A stretch of 64,000 bases of DNA from positions 62,001-126,000 of the forward strand of contig NZ_SACK01000001.1 in NCBI RefSeq assembly GCF_004005815.1. Direction: 5' to 3'. Made by a program: the position numbers and the translations under genes. This document shows positions 18,101 through 26,647 of the stretch, one piece after another (the first letter of the stretch is position 1; each line of letters starts with the position of its first letter). The notes below the pieces were generated by a model. That model did not search any database, was not told the origin of the DNA, and saw only the letters and a program-made list of their open reading frames with translations. The DNA is from Mucilaginibacter limnophilus. Its GTDB lineage: Bacteria; Bacteroidota; Bacteroidia; Sphingobacteriales; Sphingobacteriaceae.

Positions 18101-18309
18101 AATACTTTGAAAGTATAGCCGTCAAAACGGTTAAGGCCATCTTTGGTGCCGAACCACATAAACCCCTTTTTATCAATTATACTGCATATTACCGCGTTGT
18201 TTGATAAGCCGCTTTCAACCTGGTAGTGTGTAAAGTAATAAGGTTGCGCCTTAAGGTGCGTACTCAAAAGGCAGCAAATAATTAAGGTTATCAAATAGCT
18301 GTACTTCAC
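15139..18309 (-). CDS. HTCS-type sensor histidine kinase (beta-propeller, Y_Y_Y, kinase), lacking the fused REC-AraC
   Basis: This 1056-residue protein has a signal peptide ending in LKAQ. About fourteen Reg_prop beta-propeller repeats follow in two seven-bladed propellers (recurrent GLNRFDGYTF, GIWAGTYFGGVNYY and LWIGTEDAGLNKLD type motifs), then a Y_Y_Y domain near 690-765 (EYAYKMEGLDEQWTYI, GKYTFKVKAANSSG). A membrane helix lies at about 775-797. The kinase core has His830 (NVAHEIRTPLTLI), an N-box NLLDNAIKYG and a G-box ending KTGTGIGLSIS. The propeller normally binds the oligosaccharide product of the PUL in the periplasm. The protein stops after GKWKKL, where a full HTCS would continue into REC-AraC. 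That part is encoded by the overlapping downstream gene. It is divergent from susC of PUL 1, its likely target. Confidence 0.9.
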   Translation of the reverse strand: MKYSYLITLIICCLLSTHLKAQPYYFTHYQVESGLSNNAVICSIIDKKGFMWFGTKDGLNRFDGYTFKVFRNDLDDKSSLGNNFIFSLYDDPDGILWVGTERGLYKYNYDTEKFSFLKNSSTNSIRAIVKDGQKNLWFIAGLTLFKCLPDGSIKSYAGRFEATTLCLSDGNLWTGTPQGFLNRYNPGSDSFTPYNVFNPKIPATSNWIEKVHSDRAGRILVGTSNQGVKIFNTNKNTYIDLITHKEDGTDIFARDFIRRSADELWIATESGIYIYNEKTRQFTNLQKQYNNPYSISDNAIYTLCKDREGGIWAGTYFGGVNYYPTQYTFFEKFYPKVGENSISGNAVREICRDGRGNLWIGTEDAGLNKLDLRSGQFTNYLPCEGRGSITNTNIHGLLVSGNYLWIGTFEHGLDVMDLRTEKVVRHYNAGPAPNQFKSNFIYCTLKTSKGKILLGTAVGLYMYNEKSDDFTLMEQTPGYAFHTMLIEDSNGTIWAGTFRDGVYYFNLQTGVKGYINHDPSVKTDLSMNRVTGILEGSDHYIWITSESGLFKYDPVNKKLKQFTVKEGLPGDLLYSVLEDDNKQLWISSSKGLICFNMTTEKVVTYTKSNGLLNDQFNYNSAYKDTNGNMYFGSVKGLVNFNPSKFVRNTFIPPVYITGFQVHNNELRVDKNNSPLKESIISTKHITLDYRSSSFSIDFSALSYTSPNTIEYAYKMEGLDEQWTYIKANRKAYFTELPPGKYTFKVKAANSSGVWNTGVTTLTIQIRPPFWKSEIAYLLYTLAAAGCIFYIIRRYKQKLQAEHDHQREIFENEKEKEIYQAKIEFFTNVAHEIRTPLTLIKAPMEKVVKRAAEVPDIEKNLRIMEKNTDRLLTLTNQLLDFRRTESKGFSLNFVKADITELLREIWINFQPAAERRSINYKLLMPERPFFAYIDPEALTKVVSNLLDNAIKYGRSEVSIELMPVKRHDKSFKIEVRNNGKPLPSELHELIFEPFFRVKDHEKKTGTGIGLSISRALTELHNGRLEICEPRNGFNIFVITLPIHQLFEFNLNGKWKKL

Positions 18310-18379
18310 AAGGGGGAGGCTTTGTTGGTTATTTCAAATATAAGTTAAAAAACATCCTTTAATGTTCACTATCGGCGTA

Positions 18380-18442
18380 TTGTGTCAACATTATAGAAAG
18401 TTGAGACAATTTGAAGAAATATTGAAACAAAACCGAGACAGC
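18380..18442. promoter_or_regulatory. Candidate HTCS operator: direct TTGAGACA/TTGAAACA repeats
   Basis: Between the divergent HTCS gene (start 18309) and susC (start 18534) are TTGAGACAAT at 18401, TTGAAACAAA at 18422 and CCGAGACAGC at 18433, all in one orientation and spaced 21 and 11 bp, about two and one helical turns. An opposing copy, TTGTGTCAACA, lies at 18380-18390. AraC-type HTCS output domains bind degenerate direct repeats upstream of susC, so this is the natural site for the regulator encoded at 14327-18309. Assignment is by position and pattern only. Confidence 0.45.
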
Positions 18443-18533
18443 CTCAATGCGGGTATGCTTCATATTTGAAACGCAATAAACCCTGCCTCTTTCAAAGGCC
18501 AATTATTATACACTAACCAGTAATTAATCATTT

Positions 18534-21500
18534 ATGAAAAAAAATTTACGTCATGCGGGTGGCGGCAGCCGCTCCAAACAGTCCCCATGCCCATGGGGAG
18601 TGTTTTCAAGAGTAAATGTTCGCTTTTTGATTTACTCATTAGCTTTTTTACTCATCTCGCTTCAGGCCTCGGCGCAAAACATCAGCATTAGCGGTATTGT
18701 TACCGGCGACGACGGCCTTAGCGTGCCGGGTGTGAACGTAACCGTAAAAGGTACAACAACCGGTATCACTACCGACGCGAACGGTAAGTATGTGCTAAGT
18801 GCTCCCGGCGATGCCACGCTGGTGTTCTCGTTTATTGGCTACACCAACCAGGAGGTACAGGTAAACAACCGTACAACCATCAACATTAAAATGTCAAGCA
18901 ATACCACTACGCTTAACGAGGTGGTTGTTGTAGGTTACGGCACCCAGCAGAAAAAAGACCTTACCGGCGCGGTATCAGTTGTAAAAACAAAAGATATCCA
19001 AAAACGACAAGCTACTACCATTGCCGAGGCTATGCAGGGCCTTGCATCGGGTATTAAAGTACGTGGTGGCGGTCAGCCGGGTTCTGAGGCGCAGATACAG
19101 GTACGCGGTTTAAAAAACTTTTCAAACACTAATCCACTTTACGTGATCGACGGTATGATCACCACCGCTAATCGCGACTTTAACCCTAATGACGTTGAAT
19201 CGATACAGATACTGAAAGACGCTTCGGCGGCAGCTATCTACGGTTCGCGTGCGGCAAATGGTGTGGTTATTATTACCACTAAAAAAGGCAGGCAAGGGCC
19301 AATGAAAGTTGAGTTTTCCGGTAAATCAAGCTTTCAAACAATACCGAGATATGACCTTGCCGAAACCGACGAGTTTGCAAGGCTCAACTTTATGGCCTAT
19401 GATAATGCGAATGTACAACACCAGGATCTTGATTTAAATAATAATACCGACTGGCAGGACGTAACCTACCGTACTGGTAACATTCAGGATTATAACATGA
19501 ACTTTTCAGGCGGAAGTGAAAGTGGTAACTATTTTGTATCAGCCGGGTACTTTGGCAATAAGGGTACTGTAATAAGCACCGATTTTGACCGCCTTAGCCT
19601 GCGTGTGAATACTCAGGGTAGAAAAGGAATTTTTACTATAGGTGAAAACCTCGCTATTTCTCGTGCCAAAACAAATGAAATGTCGGGTAACCCTATTATT
19701 GATGTAATCAGGCTGCTACCTACAATTCCTGTTTATGATCCGGCCAACCCGGGTGGTTACGGCTATGGTAACGAAGCCAAAGCCCGTACGTTTGCTACAA
19801 ACCCGGTAGCTATTGCTGATTTGGAAGACCGCATAAATGAAAATACCCGCATACGCGGAAACCTGTTTGCCGAACTGCAATTTCTGCCATGGTTAAAATA
19901 CAGGCTGAATTTAGGTTTGGATAATAGTAATGATCATTATAAGTATTTTCGTAAAGAAGGTAACTGGACACTTAACCAGGCTTATGACCCCGCCATTGCG
20001 AATGAAAACCGTGCCGAATCAATTAACGGGCTGGTTGAAAATACATTAACATTCAATAAAACATTTGGCAAACATGTAATTAATGCTGTAGCGGGCCAAT
20101 CATATCAGCGCATTAATTATGCGCAAATATGGGGTACTAAGCGCAACATATTATTTAATCCAAGCATAGGGCAGTATTATGATGTGCTTGATCAGGGTAA
20201 TGAACCGCAAACCGGCGGCTTCAGGTGGCGTGAAGATTTGATATCCTATTTTGGCAGGGTTGAGTACAGTTTTAATGACAAATATCTGTTTAATGCGGTT
20301 TTCCGTTCAGACGGCTCTTCAAAATTTGGCCCTAATTATAAATTTGGACATTTCCCATCCTTTTCTGGAGCATGGCGTATCAGTAAAGAAGACTTTTTTA
20401 AGGTTGACTGGATTAATGATTTGAAACTACGGGCCAGCTATGGTACTTTAGGTAGTAATAATATTAATCAATATGAGTATCTGGCATTTATCAATACTTT
20501 TTCAACAGCTGCGTTTGGTACCGGCCAAACTACTCAAACAGGTGCAACACAAGTACAACTTGCTAATCCTGACCTTCGCTGGGAAACACTTCAGCAGCAA
20601 AACTATGGCTTTGATGCCACAATACTTGATAACAAGTTAACCATCAGCGCCGAATATTTTATATCAAAAACCAAAGATGTACTTATTGCATATCCGCTGT
20701 TGCTGTCAACCGGTAACGATGGCGGTAACCCAAGGGTAAATGGTGTATCCTTAAACAACAGGGGTTTTGAAATAAGCGCTAATTACCGAAACGATAGTAA
20801 TCCGCTTAAATATGGTGTTGGATTTAACTTAACTACATTAAACAATAAAGTAACAGACTTGGGTTATAACAAAAACAAAACCTATGTAGGCAATACTGTT
20901 ACTGAAGAAGGCCAGCCAATTGGTATGTGGTATGTACTGCAAACTGATGGCTTATTCCAGTCTCAGTCTGATGTTGATAACTATAAAAACGCAGAAGGTA
21001 AAACAATACAGCCAAACGCTAAACCCGGCGATATCAGGTTTAAGGATAATAACGGCGACGGACAAATAACTAACGACGATAAAGTTGTGGTAGGCAGCCC
21101 ATGGGCCGATTATGAAATAGGCTTGAACTTTAATGCATCATACAAAGGTTTCGAGTTTTCAATGGACTGGTTTGGGTCATTTGGCGCAAAAGTGTTCAAC
21201 GGCCCGCGTAGTGTTATCGAAAGATTTGATGATAACTCAAACTACCCTGCAGGCATACAGCCATGGACACCTGAAAACCCAAATACCACAACTCCAAGGG
21301 CTTATTATGGTTCAACCCTTAACTCAAGGGGCGATACCGACCGCTGGCTGGAAAACGGAAGCTTTGCCCGCATGAAATATATCGGCCTTACTTACAACCT
21401 GCCTACAGAATGGACCAAGAAGATTGGTTTCGAAAGAGCGCAGATCACCATTTCAGGTCAAAACCTTATAACCATTACCAAATACACCGGCCTCGACCCA

Positions 21501-21596
21501 GAGTTTAGCAACGGGAGCATATTTGAAAAAGGTTATGATTTTGGAGCGTTCCCTAACCTGAAAACATACTCGGTAGGTTTAAATTTTGGATTCTAA
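18534..21596 (+). CDS. SusC/RagA-type TonB-dependent transporter of PUL 1
   Basis: The 1020-residue outer-membrane transporter has an unusually long charged N-terminus (about 30 residues) before the hydrophobic signal core that ends in ASAQN. A CarboxypepD_reg-like domain follows (SISGIVTGDDGLSVPGVNVT), then the TonB-box-like NEVVVVGYG, the plug with ANPLY-like NTNPLYVIDG, and the SusC signature LKDASAAAIYGSRAANG. The remainder is a 22-strand barrel ending GLNFGF. It takes up oligosaccharides released at the surface, with the SusD lid encoded next. The stop codon is followed 13 bp later by the susD ATG. The start at 18534 is preferred because it gives a complete signal peptide. Confidence 0.95.
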   Translation: MKKNLRHAGGGSRSKQSPCPWGVFSRVNVRFLIYSLAFLLISLQASAQNISISGIVTGDDGLSVPGVNVTVKGTTTGITTDANGKYVLSAPGDATLVFSFIGYTNQEVQVNNRTTINIKMSSNTTTLNEVVVVGYGTQQKKDLTGAVSVVKTKDIQKRQATTIAEAMQGLASGIKVRGGGQPGSEAQIQVRGLKNFSNTNPLYVIDGMITTANRDFNPNDVESIQILKDASAAAIYGSRAANGVVIITTKKGRQGPMKVEFSGKSSFQTIPRYDLAETDEFARLNFMAYDNANVQHQDLDLNNNTDWQDVTYRTGNIQDYNMNFSGGSESGNYFVSAGYFGNKGTVISTDFDRLSLRVNTQGRKGIFTIGENLAISRAKTNEMSGNPIIDVIRLLPTIPVYDPANPGGYGYGNEAKARTFATNPVAIADLEDRINENTRIRGNLFAELQFLPWLKYRLNLGLDNSNDHYKYFRKEGNWTLNQAYDPAIANENRAESINGLVENTLTFNKTFGKHVINAVAGQSYQRINYAQIWGTKRNILFNPSIGQYYDVLDQGNEPQTGGFRWREDLISYFGRVEYSFNDKYLFNAVFRSDGSSKFGPNYKFGHFPSFSGAWRISKEDFFKVDWINDLKLRASYGTLGSNNINQYEYLAFINTFSTAAFGTGQTTQTGATQVQLANPDLRWETLQQQNYGFDATILDNKLTISAEYFISKTKDVLIAYPLLLSTGNDGGNPRVNGVSLNNRGFEISANYRNDSNPLKYGVGFNLTTLNNKVTDLGYNKNKTYVGNTVTEEGQPIGMWYVLQTDGLFQSQSDVDNYKNAEGKTIQPNAKPGDIRFKDNNGDGQITNDDKVVVGSPWADYEIGLNFNASYKGFEFSMDWFGSFGAKVFNGPRSVIERFDDNSNYPAGIQPWTPENPNTTTPRAYYGSTLNSRGDTDRWLENGSFARMKYIGLTYNLPTEWTKKIGFERAQITISGQNLITITKYTGLDPEFSNGSIFEKGYDFGAFPNLKTYSVGLNFGF

Positions 21597-21609
21597 CAGA
21601 AAGACAGTC

Positions 21610-23139
21610 ATGAAAAAGAATATAATACGATTAACTTTTCTGGTGATTTTGACGGTTGCATCATCTTGTAAAAAGTCGTTGCTTGATCAGTCAAATCCCA
21701 ACACATTCACAACAAATGATTTTTGGATCACAGAAAATGATGCTCAGAAAGGCGTTAACGCCATTTATCACATGTTTTATCAAAACGGTGGCTTTAACCG
21801 CTGGATATACTTCCGTCTCGATTTGACGTCAGACGAAGGCTTCAGCAAAAGCCCGTGGATAGAACTGGGTGACTGGACACGTTTTCAATATGTTAACTAC
21901 AATTTTTGGGAAGGCAATGTGAACAGCTTCCGTGATGTGTATAAAGCCATATTCCGCTGCAACCAAGTGCTGGAAAATGTACCGAAAATTACCTTTGCGG
22001 ATGAAGCAAAAAAGAACGAATTATTGGCGCAAGCTAAATTTCTAAGGGCATTTTATTACTACTATGCTGCAATTCTATGGGAAAATGTACCACTGGTGAC
22101 AACGGTACAAACGCCTACCGACCTGCCGCCGCAAGGCACTGTCGACCAGGTTTGGGCAATAGTTGACGGTGACTTAAACGATGCAATAAACGGTTTGCCC
22201 GAGCAATATCCGGACGCTGAAAAAGGTAGGGCCACCAAAGGAGCAGCATATGCTTTATTGGCTAAGGCTTTAATGCAACAACATAAATGGGCTGAGACAA
22301 AAACCGCTTTAGATTGGCTGGTAACTGGTGCTGGCCGCCAGTATTATGATCTGGTAAACTTTGTTGACAATTTCAGGGCCGATAACGAGAATAATAAAGA
22401 GTCGGTATTTGAAATACAGTTTTCTGATGCCAACAAAACAGCTGAAGGTGATGGGCCAAGCTCAAACATGGGCAGCAACCGTCCGCAATTTTTCGCGCCG
22501 CGCAGTATTGGATGGTCTGACGGGCAGGCACGTTACTGGCTGGTTGATGAGTTTAAGAAAGAAAAAACCGTTAGCGGCGGTATTGACCCTCGCCTGCGTT
22601 ACTCACTGTTCTATCCTGCTTTGGAAGCTGATTTTGGCGACAAAATTTATGGACGCAGCTGGGAGTGGGGCGCTGATGAAGCCTGGTTTAAAAAATACTC
22701 GCGCGATTACTATCGTACAAACGAGGATTACTTTAGCCAGGTGAATAACCGCGTAATACGTTATGCCGATGTATTGTTAATGTATGCCGAATGTTTGAAC
22801 GAGCTTGGCCAAACAGCCGATGCTTACCAGTATGTTAATCGTGTGCGCGAGCGCTCAAATATGGCGCCACTTGCTACTGCTTATCCTGCAATCGGCAATA
22901 ATAAGGATGCTTTTAGAAACAGATTGAAAGAAGAACGCGTGCTTGAGCTTTGCGGTGAAAGCGTTAGATGGGCTGATTTAAAACGCTGGGGCGACCTGGA
23001 TACACAGGCTGGCGTGAATGCCGTAGCGCAGCGCGATCCTGACTTTAACAACTTTGTGGTTGGTAAAAGCATCCGTTTGCCGCTGCCGCAAACAGAGGTG
23101 TTGAACAACCCGAATTTACACCAAAACCCTAATTATTAA
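21610..23139 (+). CDS. SusD/RagB-type surface glycan-binding lipoprotein of PUL 1
   Basis: The protein has 509 residues from the ATG at 21610, with a lipoprotein signal ending in VASSC (Cys20). The SusD fold is recognisable by AQAKFLRAFYYYYAAILWEN, the TPR-like helices, LKEERVLELCGESVRWADLK near the C-terminus and the closing LPLPQTEVLNNPNL. It caps the SusC barrel and binds the substrate at the cell surface. A start eight codons earlier (21586) would overlap susC and put charged residues before the signal. A hairpin right after its stop separates it from the enzyme genes. Confidence 0.95.
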   Translation: MKKNIIRLTFLVILTVASSCKKSLLDQSNPNTFTTNDFWITENDAQKGVNAIYHMFYQNGGFNRWIYFRLDLTSDEGFSKSPWIELGDWTRFQYVNYNFWEGNVNSFRDVYKAIFRCNQVLENVPKITFADEAKKNELLAQAKFLRAFYYYYAAILWENVPLVTTVQTPTDLPPQGTVDQVWAIVDGDLNDAINGLPEQYPDAEKGRATKGAAYALLAKALMQQHKWAETKTALDWLVTGAGRQYYDLVNFVDNFRADNENNKESVFEIQFSDANKTAEGDGPSSNMGSNRPQFFAPRSIGWSDGQARYWLVDEFKKEKTVSGGIDPRLRYSLFYPALEADFGDKIYGRSWEWGADEAWFKKYSRDYYRTNEDYFSQVNNRVIRYADVLLMYAECLNELGQTADAYQYVNRVRERSNMAPLATAYPAIGNNKDAFRNRLKEERVLELCGESVRWADLKRWGDLDTQAGVNAVAQRDPDFNNFVVGKSIRLPLPQTEVLNNPNLHQNPNY

Positions 23140-23144
23140 TATAA

Positions 23145-23185
23145 AGTGCCGGGCAACCCAACAGGTTTTGCCCCGGCACTGTTTT
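23145..23185 (+). terminator. Terminator-like hairpin between susCD and the PUL 1 enzymes
   Basis: AGTGCCGGGCA at 23145-23155 pairs with TGCCCCGGCACT at 23169-23180 with a single bulge. An inner AACC/GGTT pairing extends the stem, and GTTTTA follows. It begins 6 bp past the susD stop, 31 bp before the next start. It should stop or attenuate part of the transcription, or stabilise a susCD 3' end. The downstream enzymes have no obvious strong promoter of their own. Confidence 0.65.
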
Positions 23186-23215
23186 AAATACCGATACGTG
23201 AGCTATAAGATATCT

Positions 23216-24298
23216 ATGAAATACATCCTGTTAGTTTGGTCGTTAACTACTCTTGTTGCTTCATGCTCAAAAGAGAATAAAAAGCAGGAAAATAAACCAC
23301 CTGAACCACCTCAGGTTGTCGCCGAAGGAAAATATAAAAATCCGGTTTTTGAACCCATATTGGCTGATCCGTCGGTAATTAGGCAAACATCAACCGGTAC
23401 GTTTTACGCTTACGGAACTGAAGACGACTGGGGCGATGGCAAAGGCAGCCACTTAGTAGCCATTGTTAAATCATCTAACTTAAAAGATTGGACATATGTG
23501 AAAGACGCCTTTACCAGCAAACCGAACTGGAAATCAAACGGCGGTATCTGGGCTCCCGACGTAAACTATATCAACGGGAAGTATTACATGTATTATTCGT
23601 ATTCCATCTGGGCCGATCCAAATCCGGGCATAGGGCTGGCAATAGCCGATTCACCCCAAGGCCCGTTTATTGATAAGGGTAAATTATTCCTGTCGTCAGA
23701 AATGGGCGTACCTAATGCTATCGACCCGCTTTATAGGGAAGATGGTGGAAAAAACTACTTGTTATTTGGTAGCTACAGCAACGCGCCTGACAATGGTATT
23801 TGGGGTGTTGAACTGTCAGAGGATGGTATGTCGGTTCCTGATAAAACAACGAAATTCCGCATTACATCAGGCGATTTTGAAGGCGCCATGATTCACAAAA
23901 AAGGCGATTACTATTATTTCTTCGGCTCAAAAAATAACTGCTGCGATGGCGCGGCAAGTATTTACCAGGTACGTGTGGGCCGGTCACAAAATCTTAAAGG
24001 GCCGTATTTGGATAAAGACGGTCAGGCGCTTACAAATTGGGGCAGCGGATCATTACTTATTGAGCGTAACGAACGTTTTGCAGGGCCGGGTCACAATGCG
24101 CGTATTATTACCGACGAGGCAGGTAACGACTGGTTTTTGTACCATGCTATTGACAGGGGCAAGCCAACGGTATCAAGCGGAGCTAACCGCCGTGCGCTGA
24201 TGCTTGACAGGCTGACATGGGAAAACGGCTGGCCGGTAATAAAAAATGGCACACCATCAATAACCGAACAAGATGCGCCGGTTTTTAATAATGATTAA
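23216..24298 (+). CDS. GH43 family lipoprotein, arabinanase-like
   Basis: The 360-residue enzyme has a lipoprotein signal (LVASC, Cys17) and is therefore likely surface-exposed. The five-bladed GH43 propeller carries the catalytic triad Asp51 (LADPSV, base), Asp170 (NAIDPLY, pKa modulator) and Glu222 (GDFEGAMI, acid). A Cys-Cys pair at 242-243 sits in SKNNCCDG just after the acid. The layout recalls GH43 subfamilies 4 and 5 (endo-alpha-1,5-arabinanase), so I favour a first-cut endo-arabinanase. Substrate specificity is inference. A start at 23168 would place 16 charged residues before the signal, so the ATG at 23216 is chosen. It is the first enzyme gene after the susD hairpin. Confidence 0.85.
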   Translation: MKYILLVWSLTTLVASCSKENKKQENKPPEPPQVVAEGKYKNPVFEPILADPSVIRQTSTGTFYAYGTEDDWGDGKGSHLVAIVKSSNLKDWTYVKDAFTSKPNWKSNGGIWAPDVNYINGKYYMYYSYSIWADPNPGIGLAIADSPQGPFIDKGKLFLSSEMGVPNAIDPLYREDGGKNYLLFGSYSNAPDNGIWGVELSEDGMSVPDKTTKFRITSGDFEGAMIHKKGDYYYFFGSKNNCCDGAASIYQVRVGRSQNLKGPYLDKDGQALTNWGSGSLLIERNERFAGPGHNARIITDEAGNDWFLYHAIDRGKPTVSSGANRRALMLDRLTWENGWPVIKNGTPSITEQDAPVFNND

Positions 24299-24321
24299 AT
24301 TATACTACTAACACTCATATT

Positions 24322-25482
24322 ATGAAGGTACATTTTTATGTAGCAATAGCCTGCGCTATATTATTCGGCGCATGCAAACAATCAAAAACCGGCAACACTG
24401 AAACAGCAACCGCCGATAGGGCGGCAACCGTATGGACCAAAGAACAGGCTAAAGATTGGTATGATGAACAACCATGGCTGGTAGGCGCAAACTTTTTACC
24501 AAGCACGGCCATTAATCAATTGGAGATGTGGCAGGCCGATACTTTTGACACGGTTACCATAAACCGGGAGCTGGGCTGGGCGCAATCATTGGGCATGAAC
24601 ACTATGCGCGTTTTTTTGCATGATCTGGCTTTCGAACAAGATTCAACAGGTTTTTTAAAACGTGTAGATACATTTTTGAATATCGCTAAAAGCCATGACA
24701 TAAAACCGCTGTTTGTAATATTTGATTCATGCTGGGATCCGTTCCCGAAGGCAGGCAAACAACGCGCGCCAAAACCACATGTACACAACTCTGGCTGGGT
24801 GCAAAGCCCCGGGCAAAACGTGCTTAAAGATTCAACCCAATACCCGCGCCTTGAGCATTATGTAAAAGCAGTTGTTGGCCATTTTGCTGATGATGATCGC
24901 ATACTTGGCTGGGATGTATGGAACGAGCCTGATAACATGACCGGCCCATCGTACGAGAAAGTTGAAACACCAAACAAGGTTGATTTGGTGTTGCCATTAC
25001 TAAAGAAAACCTTCGACTGGGTACGGTCAGTTCATCCATCGCAACCGGCAACTTCAGGTATCTGGTCGGGTAACTGGTCATCTGATTCGACATTAAAACC
25101 AATCGAAAAACTGCAGATTGAAGAGTCGGATATTATCAGCTTCCACAATTATGATACACCGCAGGAATTTGAAAAGCGCGTTAAATTCTTAGAGCGTTAT
25201 GGCAAACCACTGTTGTGTACCGAATACATGGCCCGTCCGAACGGCAGCACTTTCCAGGGATTTTTACCAATTGCAGAAAAACATCATGTAGGTATGATTA
25301 ACTGGGGTTTTGTTAATGGCAAATCGCAAACTATTTACCCGTGGGATAGCTGGACAAAAACTTATACCGCTGAGCCGCCGCTATGGTTTCATGACATCTT
25401 TAATACTGATGGTACACCATACAAAAAAGAAGAAACCAATTTTATAAAAGCTGCTGTTGCAAAAGTTAACGGCAAAAAATAA
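24322..25482 (+). CDS. GH5-like (clan A) glycoside hydrolase lipoprotein
   Basis: The 386-residue protein has a lipoprotein signal ending GAC (Cys18). It is a single TIM-barrel enzyme with GMNTMRVFLHD near the start, acid/base Glu202 in GWDVWNEPD and a likely nucleophile Glu301 in LLCTEYMARP, the clan A spacing. The C-terminal WGFVNGKSQTIYPW block is typical of Bacteroidota proteins often labelled 1,4-beta-xylanase or cellulase, without direct proof of that activity. Between the GH43 lipoprotein and the exo-arabinanase-like gene it probably attacks a backbone or side chain at the surface. Which linkage it cuts I cannot tell. Confidence 0.78.
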   Translation: MKVHFYVAIACAILFGACKQSKTGNTETATADRAATVWTKEQAKDWYDEQPWLVGANFLPSTAINQLEMWQADTFDTVTINRELGWAQSLGMNTMRVFLHDLAFEQDSTGFLKRVDTFLNIAKSHDIKPLFVIFDSCWDPFPKAGKQRAPKPHVHNSGWVQSPGQNVLKDSTQYPRLEHYVKAVVGHFADDDRILGWDVWNEPDNMTGPSYEKVETPNKVDLVLPLLKKTFDWVRSVHPSQPATSGIWSGNWSSDSTLKPIEKLQIEESDIISFHNYDTPQEFEKRVKFLERYGKPLLCTEYMARPNGSTFQGFLPIAEKHHVGMINWGFVNGKSQTIYPWDSWTKTYTAEPPLWFHDIFNTDGTPYKKEETNFIKAAVAKVNGKK

Positions 25483-25510
25483 TCATCAGCCAAACCGAAT
25501 GATTCTGCCT

Positions 25511-26638
25511 ATGAAAAAACTGTTCATTCTTTTGGTTATTGGGTATAGCGCTTCGGCCTATGCCCAATTTAAGCCTGTTGATTCTATTAAATGGGATAAA
25601 CAGATATTGGTCAACAATATACCGCCGTTTACTGATGCCGGCAAAGTTCCCGAAGCCGGTGGTACATCCGGGCGCTTTCATGGCCGGTATGGCTCGCAGT
25701 ATGCAAGGTTGTTGCAGATCAAAAACGGCAGCTGGCTGGCAGGCTATACCGTATCCAGAAACAATGGTTACAAAAACGATCCAAAAGGCGGGCTTGAGCT
25801 TGAAATAGCTGTAAGTACAGATAACTGCCGTACATGGAAAGCCATCAGTACCATTACTGATCACGGGCGCGACCTCGACAACGCACAACTTATAGAACTG
25901 GCTGACGGTTCGATTTTGCTGGCATGCCGCTCGGTACGCTGGCAGGAATCGTACGTGCTACCGGTTTATAAAAGCACTGATAAGGGAAAAAGCTGGAAAC
26001 GTATAAGCGTGATCGATGAAACGCATGGCAAGCCCGGTGAGTTGGGTAAGCCTGATAAGGGCATATATGAGCCGCACATGTATTTTCTGAACGATGGGCG
26101 CCTTTCAGTAATGTATGCTAATGAGAAGCATGTGGTTGAAACACCATCATACAGCCAGATCATCTCACAGAAAATATCACCCGACCTGGGTAATACATGG
26201 GGCAAAGAGATATGGGTAGTATACGAAACCGGTCATAACGCTTCAAGGCCGGGCATGCCCGTTTGGACAAAGATGAACAACGGCAAATACATTGTGGTGT
26301 ATGAGATTTGCGGCCCAGAATCATGTAATATTTACTATAAAACAAGCGACGATGGCTACAACTGGCCTGTAGGCTTAGGTACCAACATACCTGACCAACT
26401 CGGCGGACCGTACATTCTCTCGTTAAAAAGCGGTGCTTTAGTGGTAACCTCAAACAAAAGCCAGGTATCAATAAGTAATGATTATGGTGTAACATGGAAA
26501 ACTGTTGACCCTGCCTGGCCAAAAACACTGTGGCCTGCTATTTATGAGATAACTGTAAATGAAGTAGGTGTAGTGAATTCGGCGCAACGGCCTGAGGGTG
26601 GAAATAATATACAGATCAGATTGGGTAAGGCAGAGTAA
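25511..26638 (+). CDS. GH93-like exo-arabinanase (six-bladed propeller)
   Basis: From the ATG at 25511 the protein has 374 residues with a cleavable signal peptide (SAYAQ). It contains several Asp-box-like blades (STDNCRTWKA, STDKGKSWKRI, SPDLGNTWGKEI, SNDYGVTWK). The blocks RDLDNAQLIELADGSILLA, GIYEPHMYFLNDG and HNASRPGMPVW fit GH93 exo-alpha-1,5-L-arabinanases, which release arabinobiose, better than sialidases: the sialidase Arg triad, FRIP motif and nucleophile Tyr are not evident. Generic annotation may call it a sialidase. Context with four GH43 enzymes supports arabinan. It follows the GH5-like gene with a 28-bp gap. Confidence 0.65.
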   Translation: MKKLFILLVIGYSASAYAQFKPVDSIKWDKQILVNNIPPFTDAGKVPEAGGTSGRFHGRYGSQYARLLQIKNGSWLAGYTVSRNNGYKNDPKGGLELEIAVSTDNCRTWKAISTITDHGRDLDNAQLIELADGSILLACRSVRWQESYVLPVYKSTDKGKSWKRISVIDETHGKPGELGKPDKGIYEPHMYFLNDGRLSVMYANEKHVVETPSYSQIISQKISPDLGNTWGKEIWVVYETGHNASRPGMPVWTKMNNGKYIVVYEICGPESCNIYYKTSDDGYNWPVGLGTNIPDQLGGPYILSLKSGALVVTSNKSQVSISNDYGVTWKTVDPAWPKTLWPAIYEITVNEVGVVNSAQRPEGGNNIQIRLGKAE

Positions 26639-26647
26639 ACAATTTTT

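Noticed and set aside
18380..18390. Link between TTGTGTCAACA here and the GTCAACAC array at 6973-7061
   Set aside because: The match is only about 7 bp and would occur often by chance.
22361..22744. 127-codon frame inside susD of PUL 1
   Set aside because: The same-strand alternate frame has no start context or family marks; the SusD frame is continuous.
25511..26638. Sialidase (GH33) call
   Set aside because: Asp-box-like blades are present but no FRIP motif, Arg triad or nucleophile Tyr pattern is seen. Context and the RPGMP block favour GH93.
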